29,840 nucleotides of DNA from SFHK01 sp964554795 (GTDB lineage Bacteria > Bacillota > Clostridia > Christensenellales > Aristaeellaceae), in contig CAZKQB010000044.1 in the NCBI GenBank assembly GCA_964554795.1, forward strand, positions 1 through 29,840. Direction: 5' to 3'. The notes beneath the pieces are model-generated. The model saw only the letters and a program-made list of their open reading frames with translations. It was not told the origin of the DNA and did no database searches. How positions within the stretch are numbered: the first letter of the stretch is position 1; each line of letters opens with the position of its first letter. The translations under genes were made by a program, and so were the position numbers. This document shows, in pieces, positions 22,634 to 29,840 of the stretch.

Positions 22634-24964
22634 TCACGCCTGTCCCTTTGTCCCCCAGAACCTCGCCAGCGTTTTTGCCAGCGTTTTTTCAGAGACGGGC
22701 GCGGGGCGCATATGGGGCGGAAAGAGCGCCTGATAATCCTCGCGGGAATAGCGGTCGTCAATAAAGAGCACCGCGCCGCGGTCGGTAGGCGTGCGGATGA
22801 CGCGGCCGGCGGCCTGAAGGCACTTGCCGAGGCCGGGATAGACGTAAGCCGTCTCAAAGCCGCCCTCGCCCTCCGCATCGTTGTAAAGGGCGGAGAGTGA
22901 ATTGCGCTCGAAGCACAGCTGCGGAAGGCCCACGCCCACAATCGCCGCGCCGATCAGCCGGTCGCCGGGCAGGTCGACGCCCTCGGAGAACACGCCGCCC
23001 ATGGCGATAAACGCCACCATGGACGTTTGCGGACCTTCGCGGAACTCGGCAAGGTAGGCATTTCGCGCGTCCTCGTTCATGTCACGCGCCTGCAGAAGCA
23101 CGCGCACGTCCGGATAATGCAGGCGAAACAGCTCCGCCACCTGGTTGAGGTATGCGTGGCTGGGAAAGCAGGCGACGTAGTTGCCCCTTTTCGACTGCGC
23201 CAGAAGCGCAATCGCCCGGGCAACGCGCGGCGCGCTCTCCTCGCGGGCGGAATAGCGCGTGGGAATGTCCATGGAAAGGCTCAGAAGGTTCTCCCTCGGA
23301 AACGGCGACGGCAGCGCCAGCGTGCGGTCGCCGTCGTTTTCGTTCAGGCCAAACAGCCGCGCGTAGTGCTCAATGGGCGTAAGCGTGGCGGAAAACAGCG
23401 CCGTGCCGCGCATGCGCTTCATTGCGCGCACAAGCCGCGCCGTCGGGCTCCAGCACCACAGGCGCACCCTGCAGCGCTTGCCCTCCGGCTCAATCATGGT
23501 TTTATACGTTTCCTCGTCAAACTCGCCCGACACGCGCAAAAACGCGGACACGGCAAAGTATTCGTCCAGCAAAAGCGAATGAAACGGCGCTGCCGAATCC
23601 AGCCGGTCGCGCAGCGCATCCAGAAACGGCTTAGTCTCGTCGATCAGCCTGATGGGTAGCTCACTGCGCAGCTCGGGCTCCTCGGCGTGCTCAAAGCACC
23701 TCAGAAAGCGCGTGCATGCGGCATACAGGGGCGAAAGCTTCCCCTCGCACCTTCCAACCTCGCGCCGAAGCGTGCGCACATCCTTCGCGCTCAGCTCGGC
23801 CGAATACATCTCCCGCGCGCGCGGAATCAGATTGTGCGCCTCGTCGATCAAAAGCGCATAGCTACCCTTGTGGTCAAAAAAGCGCTTCAGCCGCACGACG
23901 GGATCAAACACGTAGTTGTAGTCGCACACCACAACCTCCGCCGTCTCCGCCAGCGCAAGCGAAAGCTCAAACGGACACAACCGGTGCTTCGCCGCCAGCG
24001 CCTGCACGGCCTCCTTGTTCAGCCCCGGCGTGCGCCACGCCTCCTCCACCGCCGTTTTCTGCCGGTCAAAGTAGCCGCGCGCATAGGGACACATTTCCGG
24101 ATCGCACCGCGTGCCGGGAACCGGGCAGATTTTCGATTTTGCCGTAATCGTCACCGACCGGATCATCAGCCCGCCCTCGCGCATGCGGTTCAGCGCATCC
24201 TCGGCAGCGCGGCGGCCGGTCGTGCGCGCGGTCAGATAAAACACCGTCTCCACGCGCCCCTCGCCTAGCGCCTTGATCGCAGGAAACAGCGCCCCGGCGG
24301 TTTTTCCGATTCCGGTGGGCGCTTCGACGAGGATTTTCTTTTTGTCACGAATGGTTCTGTAGATTTGGGCCGCCATCGTTCGCTGCCCCTCGCGGAAGCC
24401 CGCGAACGGAAAGCCGAGCGCGCGCATGGATGGAAGCGACGTTTCCTTCCACTCATCAAAGCGGCGCAGCCGCCGGGCATACGCCTCGGCGTACAGAAAA
24501 AACAGCGCCGTGAGCTTCTCGCGCGCATACACGCGGGTGAACGACGCGCGCGCGCCGGAAAGGTCGGCATACGTCAGTCTGACGGTCACCTCGCTCAGGC
24601 CCTCGTTTTCCGCAAGGATATAGCCATAAATCTCCGCCTGCGCCCAGTGCACGGGGTAGTCGCGCTCCGAAACGCACACAGGCGGGCGGCGCGTGGTTTT
24701 GATTTCCTCCACAAGCGCCTGCCCGTCCGCAAGCAGAAGGCCGTCGATGCGCCCCTGCACGATCAGCGGAATTCCGGCCACCTCGCGCTCGATGCGCACC
24801 GGTGCCTCGCTTCTGTAACCCTCCGGATACGCCTTCTGAAGCAGAAGGTGCCCCTTCAGCCCCTCCTGCATGCGGTCAATGCCGCCGTCCGCGCCCAGAT
24901 CTCCGCCCTCAAAATAGGTTTCCGCAAGCGTTCGCACGTTTACGGAGCGAATCGCCTCGCTCAT
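22634..24964 (-). CDS. XPD/DinG-like Fe-S DNA helicase with N-terminal PD-(D/E)xK domain
   Basis: 776 residues. The start ATG 24964 overlaps the upstream stop as TGATG and has no good ribosome-binding site of its own, so translation is probably coupled. Residues 1-150 contain D74 (GRIDGLLL) and E87-I-K89, the pattern of a Cas4/RecB-like nuclease domain. Helicase motifs follow: Walker A APTGIGKT (K221), DEAH box D374-E-A-H, FSATLTP, and QAAGRVIRTPTDRG near the end. Cysteines C280, C287, C292 and C330 fit the 4Fe-4S cluster of XPD/Rad3 helicases, which unwind DNA 5' to 3'. Length and order match the bacterial ATP-dependent helicases of superfamily 2 with a nuclease-like head. A role in repair is likely but the substrate is unknown. 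Confidence 0.92.
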   Translation of the reverse strand: MSEAIRSVNVRTLAETYFEGGDLGADGGIDRMQEGLKGHLLLQKAYPEGYRSEAPVRIEREVAGIPLIVQGRIDGLLLADGQALVEEIKTTRRPPVCVSERDYPVHWAQAEIYGYILAENEGLSEVTVRLTYADLSGARASFTRVYAREKLTALFFLYAEAYARRLRRFDEWKETSLPSMRALGFPFAGFREGQRTMAAQIYRTIRDKKKILVEAPTGIGKTAGALFPAIKALGEGRVETVFYLTARTTGRRAAEDALNRMREGGLMIRSVTITAKSKICPVPGTRCDPEMCPYARGYFDRQKTAVEEAWRTPGLNKEAVQALAAKHRLCPFELSLALAETAEVVVCDYNYVFDPVVRLKRFFDHKGSYALLIDEAHNLIPRAREMYSAELSAKDVRTLRREVGRCEGKLSPLYAACTRFLRCFEHAEEPELRSELPIRLIDETKPFLDALRDRLDSAAPFHSLLLDEYFAVSAFLRVSGEFDEETYKTMIEPEGKRCRVRLWCWSPTARLVRAMKRMRGTALFSATLTPIEHYARLFGLNENDGDRTLALPSPFPRENLLSLSMDIPTRYSAREESAPRVARAIALLAQSKRGNYVACFPSHAYLNQVAELFRLHYPDVRVLLQARDMNEDARNAYLAEFREGPQTSMVAFIAMGGVFSEGVDLPGDRLIGAAIVGVGLPQLCFERNSLSALYNDAEGEGGFETAYVYPGLGKCLQAAGRVIRTPTDRGAVLFIDDRYSREDYQALFPPHMRPAPVSEKTLAKTLARFWGTKGQA

Positions 24965-26133
24965 CAGTCAAAAATCTGCATGATGGCGCACTTCAGATAC
25001 CGGGTCTCCGGGCTGGCCGGAAGCACCGGGTGATCGTGCCCCTGCGAGCGCAGCTCCACCAGACGCACGCGCTTTTTCGCGTCGCGCGCGGCGGTATTGA
25101 TCATGTCGATAAACTGCTGCGTCGATACATGCTGCGAGCACGAGCAGCTTACCAGATACCCTCCGTCGCGCACCAGCTTCAGGCCGCGCAGGTTGATCTC
25201 CTTGTAGCCGCGAAGCGCGCTTTCCACCGCCGCGCGCGTCTTGGCAAACGCGGGCGGGTCGAGCACCACCACGTCGAACTTCTCCTTCGCGTCGGTCAGC
25301 TCGCGCAGATGATCAAAGCAATTGTGCACCTCGAACGTCACGTTCGTAAGATGGTTGTTCTCGGCATTCCTGCGCGCCACCTCGATGGCGTCGTCCGAAA
25401 TGTCCACGCCCAGCACGCTCGCCGCGCCGCCCTTTGCAGCGTTCAGCGCAAACGAGCCGTTGTGGCAGAAGCAGTCCAGCACACGCGCGCCCCGGCACAG
25501 CTTCATAACCTCCAGCCGGTTTTCCTTCTGGTCTAAAAAGAAGCCGGTCTTCTGCCCGTTCTTTACATCCACCATGTACAGAATGCCGTTCTCGGTCATG
25601 GGAACAAGCTCGGGCACCTCGCCCCACAGAAGGCCGGTGGTCTGCTCCATGCCCTCCAAACGGCGCACGGGCACGTCGTTGCGCTCGTAAATGCCGCGCG
25701 GCTTCACAACGTCCACCAGAATCTCCACGATGTCCTTCTTCCACTTTTCAATGCCCAGCGACATGGACTGAATCACCAGCACGTCCGAGAACTTGTCCAC
25801 GATCAGCCCGGGCAGAAAATCGCTTTCGGAATAAATCAGGCGGCAGCTGTTCACGTCGCAGAAATCCTGCCGGTATTTCCACGCCGTCTCCACGCGGCGG
25901 CGGAAGAACGCGCGGTCAATGCTTTCATCCCGGTAGGTAAGCATGCGCAGCGCAATCTGCGAATGCGGATTGTAAAACGCCTTGCCCAGAAGCGTGCCCT
26001 TGGAGCTTTCCACGTTCACGACGTCGCCGGGCACATACTCGCCCTCTACCCTGTCCACGTCGGACGCGAATACCCACGGATGCCCGCTGCGAACGCGCGC
26101 CTCGCGCGTGGGACGAAGAACTGCCTTTGCCAT
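24964..26133 (-). CDS. rlmI: RlmI-type class I SAM-dependent rRNA (cytosine-C5) methyltransferase
   Basis: 389 residues. ATG 26133 (MAKAVLRP) is preferred to the TTG at 26142, which sits directly against the AAGGG. The N-terminal PUA domain has RVRSGHPWVFASDV. The methyltransferase domain has VKNGQKTGFFLDQKENR, the SAM loop VLDCFCHNGSFALNAAKGGA, the acidic VLGVDIS and the LDPPAFAK motif, then a CSCSQHVS segment. This matches RlmI, which in E. coli makes m5C1962 in 23S rRNA; the target here is inferred from the family. It lies 22 bases after the galactosidase stop and overlaps the helicase start by one base, so the three genes are probably one operon. Confidence 0.92.
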   Translation of the reverse strand: MAKAVLRPTREARVRSGHPWVFASDVDRVEGEYVPGDVVNVESSKGTLLGKAFYNPHSQIALRMLTYRDESIDRAFFRRRVETAWKYRQDFCDVNSCRLIYSESDFLPGLIVDKFSDVLVIQSMSLGIEKWKKDIVEILVDVVKPRGIYERNDVPVRRLEGMEQTTGLLWGEVPELVPMTENGILYMVDVKNGQKTGFFLDQKENRLEVMKLCRGARVLDCFCHNGSFALNAAKGGAASVLGVDISDDAIEVARRNAENNHLTNVTFEVHNCFDHLRELTDAKEKFDVVVLDPPAFAKTRAAVESALRGYKEINLRGLKLVRDGGYLVSCSCSQHVSTQQFIDMINTAARDAKKRVRLVELRSQGHDHPVLPASPETRYLKCAIMQIFD

Positions 26134-26155
26134 ATCTCTCAACCCTTCCGTATCG

Positions 26156-29100
26156 TCACAGAATCTGAATTTCCATTTCCAGCGCGTATTCTCCCGCGCC
26201 CACCTTCACGCCGTCGTCCAGAACGGTCGACCATGCCATGCCGCCGCCAATGCCCGCATGCGCCGCGTCGGTGTGCACAATGGTCTCCGGCCGCACGGGA
26301 ATCTCGTCGTCGTGTGTCGCGTCGCGCAGATCGCTCACGGTGTAGTGGTGCGCGTCAAAGTGGAACGGCGTGGATGCGCGCATCACGACCCTCGCGCCAT
26401 CCGCCGTTTCAAAGCTTACGCGGCGCGTATCCTCGCGCCCGCCGTTCTCCGCCGGGGGCGTAAACGGGAAGTGCATCTCGGTCACCGTCGTCTGGTATAC
26501 GCCCAGAAGCGCGGCCTCCCTACGGTCGGGATAGCTCTCGCCCGGGCCGCGCCCAAACCATTCCACCCTTTCAAAGCCCTCGGGCAGCGTCCACGTGAAG
26601 CCCAGCCGCTCCACGCTGTCAATGCCGGACAGGCGGAACCGCGACGAAAGCATCATCGTGCCGTCGCCGGAAATCACCAGCCGCAGATATACGTCAATCG
26701 CCGCGCCCGGCGCCGTGCGCGACGTAAGCCGCGTCACTCGCTCCAGCTGCACGCGCCCGTCGCCCAGTGCCGAGGCGTTTAAGAGAATCAGCCGTCGATT
26801 GCAGTTTTCCTGCGTAAACGCCGACCAGTCGCCATAGCTTCCCCAGCCCGGCTGCGCGTTCGCGCCCGAAAGCCCGCGCACGGCGCACTCGCTCAGCGCG
26901 TTCAGAACATACTCGCGCCCGTACTTCGTAAGGCTCACGATGCAGCCGGTGCTCTTGGAAACCTCGATCGAGAGCCCCGGCGCCTGCACGGTAATCATGC
27001 CGTGCGAATCGTCGAACGTCGCGGGCTGATGGCGCACGCGGCGCGGGGACGGCGCCACGCTGCCCAGGATAAACTGCTGCCGGTACGCGCGCCCCTCCGG
27101 GCACACGATGTCCACGTCCAGATACGCATCCTCGCCCGCCGCGCGCTCGGGGCCAAACGTAATTTCCGTTTCCGTCATCGGCGCAAGCGCCGGAAGCGGC
27201 ATTTCCCCGCTGCCCGTCGGCTCGCCCGCGGCATAGCTCGTCCACGAAAGCGTGAAACCCGCCGTGGCAGTAGCAAGGAAGCGATTTTTAAGCGTATAGC
27301 CATTTCCCCTTCTGCGCTCCAGAAACACCGGCGCATACATTGCCTGCAGCTCCAGCCCCACCGGCTTCACGGTAAGATCGTGCGTCACCACGCCGTTCAT
27401 GCACATGAATTTCGGCTCATACGGCTCCGTGACCGCCTCAAAGAAGTCTCCGCCATACCCCGCCGTGTGATTTTCGCGCCACAAAGCCTTGTCCTGAAAG
27501 TCCCACACGAAGCCGCCCTGAAAGCGCGGATATTTCTCCGTCAGCGTCCGGAAGCGCGAAAGCCCGCCGCCGCTGTTCAGAATCTGATACGCATACTCGC
27601 ACAGAATCACCGGCCGGTCGTCCTTCGTGTCGGAAAGCAGCTCCAAAATCGCCTCCTGCGTGGGATACATCGGGCAGCGAATGTCGGAAATCTCCCGCCC
27701 GGGCCTTCCGGATTCATACTGCACCGGCCGCGTCGGGTCGTAATACCTGAGCCACGCCGCCATCGCCGCATGGTGCGGGCCAATCCCGCTCTCGTTTCCC
27801 AGCGACCAAATGACGATGCTCGGGTGATTCCTGTGCGTCTGCGCCATGCGCCGCGCGCGCTGAAGATACGCCTCCGCCCACTCCGGGTCGTTGGAAAGCA
27901 TGCCATTCACGCCGTGCGTCTCCAGGTTCGTCTCGCACACGACCATCAGCCCGTACTCGTCGCACAAATCGTAAAACGCCGGATCGTCCGGATAATGGCA
28001 CGTGCGCACGGCGTTTACGCCCAGCTCCTTCATAAGAAGGATTTCCTTTTTCATCTGCTCGCGCGAAACCACGCGCCCGCCGTCCACCGAGTGCTCGTGC
28101 CGGTTCACACCGCGCACAATCACACGCTGCCCGTTCAGCTTCAAAATACCGTCCTCAATCGTCACCGTACGGAAGCCGAAGCGCACCTTCTCGCGGTCGG
28201 CGGCGTCGCCCGAGCCGGGGTCCAAAAGCGCCAGATGCACGCGATACAGCGTGGGCGTCTCCGGCGTCCAAAGCCGCGGATTGTCGATTTTCACGTGAAA
28301 CCGCGCGTGTCCCGGCATCGGCGAAGCATGGTCGGTAAACGACGGCGGCTCCGCCGCAGGCGCGCGCTTTTCCTTGTATATGATTTTCCCATCCGGGTCG
28401 TAAATGTGCAGCCGCACCAGCGTGTCGGCAAAGCCGGAGGCCCGCGTCACCTGACAGTCCAGAAGAAAGCTTCCATCCTGCTCCGCGCGCACCATCACAT
28501 CCTCGATGTACATGCGCGGCTTCGAATACAGCGTCACCGGACGGAACACGCCGGAAAGCTGCCAGTAATCCTGATCCTCCAGCCACGTCGCGTCCGTAAA
28601 CCGCATCACCTGAAGCGTTATCTGATTTTCGCCTGCGTATACATACCGCGTCACGTCAAACTCGCACGCCAGCTTTGAATCCTGCGAATACCCAACGGGA
28701 TTTCCGTTCACCCATACATAAAACCCGGATTCCACCCCGCCGAAATGCAGAATCAGCTTGCGCCCAACAAAATACTCCGGCAATTCAAACGTCCGCCGAT
28801 AAAGCCCGGTCGGAATCATGTCCGGCAGATGCGGCGGATTCATCCGCGATGCATACCCCGTCTCCCGCTCATAGCTGGGCGTGATCTGATGTGCGCCCGG
28901 CTCGTCGGTAAACGGATAAACCCAGTTCGTGTAAATCGGCTGCGACGCACCCTGAAGCTCCCAGTTTCCCGGCACCTGAATCTCACGCCAGTCCTCGTCG
29001 TTAAAATCCGGCACGTAAAACGCCGCCGGCAGCATGCTCGGATGCTCGCACAAAAGAAACTTCCACGTACCGTCCAGGGACAGCGAAAGCGTGTTCTCCC

Positions 29101-29176
29101 ACGGACTGTGCGCGCTCAGACGGTTGATCGACTGAACCTCGATGTTCTGCCACTCCGGCTTCGTATGGAAATTCAT
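26156..29176 (-). CDS. lacZ: Glycoside hydrolase family 2 beta-galactosidase
   Basis: 1,006 residues, near the usual 1,020 of LacZ. ATG 29176 follows GGAAGGGAG about 8 bases upstream. Domains in order are a jelly-roll sugar-binding domain (about 40-220, GNWELQG, YVWVNGNPVGYSQDSK), an Ig-like domain, the TIM barrel (about 335-630) and the C-terminal beta-galactosidase small-chain domain (about 740-1003). The acid/base is E462 in WSLGNESG and the nucleophile is E527 in ILCEYAY, matching E461 and E537 of E. coli. No signal peptide is seen, so it acts on imported lactose or galactosides in the cytosol. No transporter lies next to it. The 558-codon opposite-strand frame inside it is a shadow. Confidence 0.96.
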   Translation of the reverse strand: MNFHTKPEWQNIEVQSINRLSAHSPWENTLSLSLDGTWKFLLCEHPSMLPAAFYVPDFNDEDWREIQVPGNWELQGASQPIYTNWVYPFTDEPGAHQITPSYERETGYASRMNPPHLPDMIPTGLYRRTFELPEYFVGRKLILHFGGVESGFYVWVNGNPVGYSQDSKLACEFDVTRYVYAGENQITLQVMRFTDATWLEDQDYWQLSGVFRPVTLYSKPRMYIEDVMVRAEQDGSFLLDCQVTRASGFADTLVRLHIYDPDGKIIYKEKRAPAAEPPSFTDHASPMPGHARFHVKIDNPRLWTPETPTLYRVHLALLDPGSGDAADREKVRFGFRTVTIEDGILKLNGQRVIVRGVNRHEHSVDGGRVVSREQMKKEILLMKELGVNAVRTCHYPDDPAFYDLCDEYGLMVVCETNLETHGVNGMLSNDPEWAEAYLQRARRMAQTHRNHPSIVIWSLGNESGIGPHHAAMAAWLRYYDPTRPVQYESGRPGREISDIRCPMYPTQEAILELLSDTKDDRPVILCEYAYQILNSGGGLSRFRTLTEKYPRFQGGFVWDFQDKALWRENHTAGYGGDFFEAVTEPYEPKFMCMNGVVTHDLTVKPVGLELQAMYAPVFLERRRGNGYTLKNRFLATATAGFTLSWTSYAAGEPTGSGEMPLPALAPMTETEITFGPERAAGEDAYLDVDIVCPEGRAYRQQFILGSVAPSPRRVRHQPATFDDSHGMITVQAPGLSIEVSKSTGCIVSLTKYGREYVLNALSECAVRGLSGANAQPGWGSYGDWSAFTQENCNRRLILLNASALGDGRVQLERVTRLTSRTAPGAAIDVYLRLVISGDGTMMLSSRFRLSGIDSVERLGFTWTLPEGFERVEWFGRGPGESYPDRREAALLGVYQTTVTEMHFPFTPPAENGGREDTRRVSFETADGARVVMRASTPFHFDAHHYTVSDLRDATHDDEIPVRPETIVHTDAAHAGIGGGMAWSTVLDDGVKVGAGEYALEMEIQIL

Positions 29177-29204
29177 CGCCGAGTCTCCCTTCCGACCCTA
29201 TAAA

Positions 29205-29223
29205 TAGAATTTCTCCTATTCTA
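29205..29223. promoter_or_regulatory. Candidate operator of the galactosidase operon
   Basis: TAGAATTTCTCCTATTCTA has 6-base inverted arms (TAGAAT/ATTCTA) around seven bases. One arm is the -10 element itself and the other covers the transcription start, so a repressor bound here would block initiation. Confidence 0.4.
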
Positions 29224-29246
29224 ACACGCCAAGCCCGATTTGTCAT
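29218..29246 (-). promoter_or_regulatory. Promoter of the lacZ-rlmI-helicase operon
   Basis: The minus strand reads ATGACA (29246-29241), 17 bases, then TAGAAT (29223-29218), with a TGT extension before the -10. ATG 29176 follows 41 bases later. The short stretch 29247-29315 beyond it shows no feature. Confidence 0.75.
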
Positions 29247-29315
29247 TAAAAACCGGCGTAGCCCGCCGCAAATGCAAAAAAAAATCTCAAATTACCTCCT
29301 AACCCCCAACCGAGG

Positions 29316-29840
29316 AGAGCGCGAGAGGGCCACAGCCCCTCTCTCCCCCCCGTTCCCCGAGGGGGTGTAGGGGAGCGAAGCGCCCCACGCCCGTTCCGTC
29401 GGAAACCAAATTCCTCACCAGAACACCCCCGGAAGAGCGCGAGAGGGTCAAAACCCTCTCGCACCCCGTCATCCGAGGGGGTGTAGGGGAGCGGAGCGCC
29501 CCACGCCCGCTCCGTCGGAAAGCAAAACCCTCACCAGAACAACCCCGGGAGAGCGCGAGAGGGCCACAGCCCCTCTCGCACCCGTCCCCCGAGGGGTGTA
29601 GGGGAGCGGAGTGCCCCACGCCCGCATCGCCGGAAACCAAAATCCCCGCCAAACACTCAACAAAAAAAGAGCAAGCGCCCCAAAGTCCTCGCCCACATCA
29701 TCCGCAACCAAACTCCCCGGGAGAACGCGAGATGGCCACAGCCCCTCTCTCCCCCCGTTCCCCAAGGGGGGGTGTAGGGGAGCGAAGCGCCCCACGCCCG
29801 CACCGTCGGAAAGCAAAACCCTCACCAGAACAACCCCGGG
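29316..29840. repeat. GC-rich tandem repeat array of hairpin-forming units
   Basis: At least four copies start at 29316, 29434, 29550 and 29722 (spacing 118, 116 and 172), and a fifth seems to begin at the right edge. Each unit has a GCGAGAGGG...CCCTCTC hairpin, a GAGGGGTGTAGGGG block and a second hairpin with GGGG and CCCC arms around GCGAAGC or GCGGAGC. The third unit is followed by an unrelated A-rich insertion of about 56 bases. The overlapping leftward reading frames merely translate the repeat and are not genes. Confidence 0.9.

Noticed and set aside
28287..28302. Third parS-like palindrome
   Set aside because: The core TTTCACGTGAAA is present but the outer bases differ (13 of 16 match), and it lies inside the lacZ coding frame as Phe-His-Val-Lys codons. 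Probably chance, though ParB may bind weakly.
27002..28678. 558-codon plus-strand frame
   Set aside because: It lies wholly inside lacZ, is rich in Arg and His with no recognisable motif, and has no ribosome-binding site; lacZ on the other strand has both catalytic glutamates.
29246..29825. Overlapping minus-strand frames repeating GVGRFAPLHP
   Set aside because: They translate the GC-rich hairpin repeat in several frames, lack starts with ribosome-binding sites and differ only as the repeat does.

Overview
The window looks like chromosome of a Gram-positive, anaerobic, gut-type Clostridia (Firmicutes). Supports are strong GGAGG ribosome-binding sites before almost every gene, sigma-A-type promoters, a DUF5711-CvpA gene pair, large InlB-repeat/MBG-type surface proteins, and two exact copies of the Firmicutes-type parS site. 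The order is inferred from content; no rRNA or tRNA gene was seen to fix it. The parS pair suggests, but does not prove, that the segment lies in the origin-proximal part of the chromosome.

Positions 1-9.5 kb hold a secreted-protein cluster read leftward: two small paralogous signal-peptide proteins with an Ig-like domain (9508-8819 and 8762-8196), then a giant repeat-built surface protein starting at 8067 that runs off the left edge (at least 2,689 codons). The long open frames on the opposite strand here are codon-bias shadows. From 9.9 to 15.1 kb come a NUDIX hydrolase (+), the DUF5711-cvpA operon (-), the parS pair, a membrane-anchored metallophosphoesterase-like protein with altered metal-ligand motifs (+), and a secreted Sel1-repeat protein with tandem 22-residue repeats and a cysteine-rich tail (-).

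Positions 15.3-19.0 kb are accessory in character: an AAA/DUF4143 ATPase, a broken serine-recombinase remnant, and a hipBA toxin-antitoxin operon. The recombinase remnant and hipBA lie between two copies of a short module (about 30 codons of an unknown C-terminus plus its terminator). One copy is joined to a relic of the Sel1 gene's 5' leader. Positions 19.1-20.4 kb hold a phosphodiester glycosidase-family protein coupled to a small membrane protein.

An AlbA_2/GHKL-type putative regulator (20582-22240) is bracketed by the same 12-mer at its start and stop and is followed by a dense array of palindromes. The right end is a leftward run of a GH2 beta-galactosidase, an RlmI-type 23S rRNA methyltransferase and an XPD/DinG-like helicase carrying a nuclease domain. 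These three are spaced like an operon behind one good promoter. The last 0.5 kb is a GC-rich tandem array of hairpin-forming repeats, not coding sequence.
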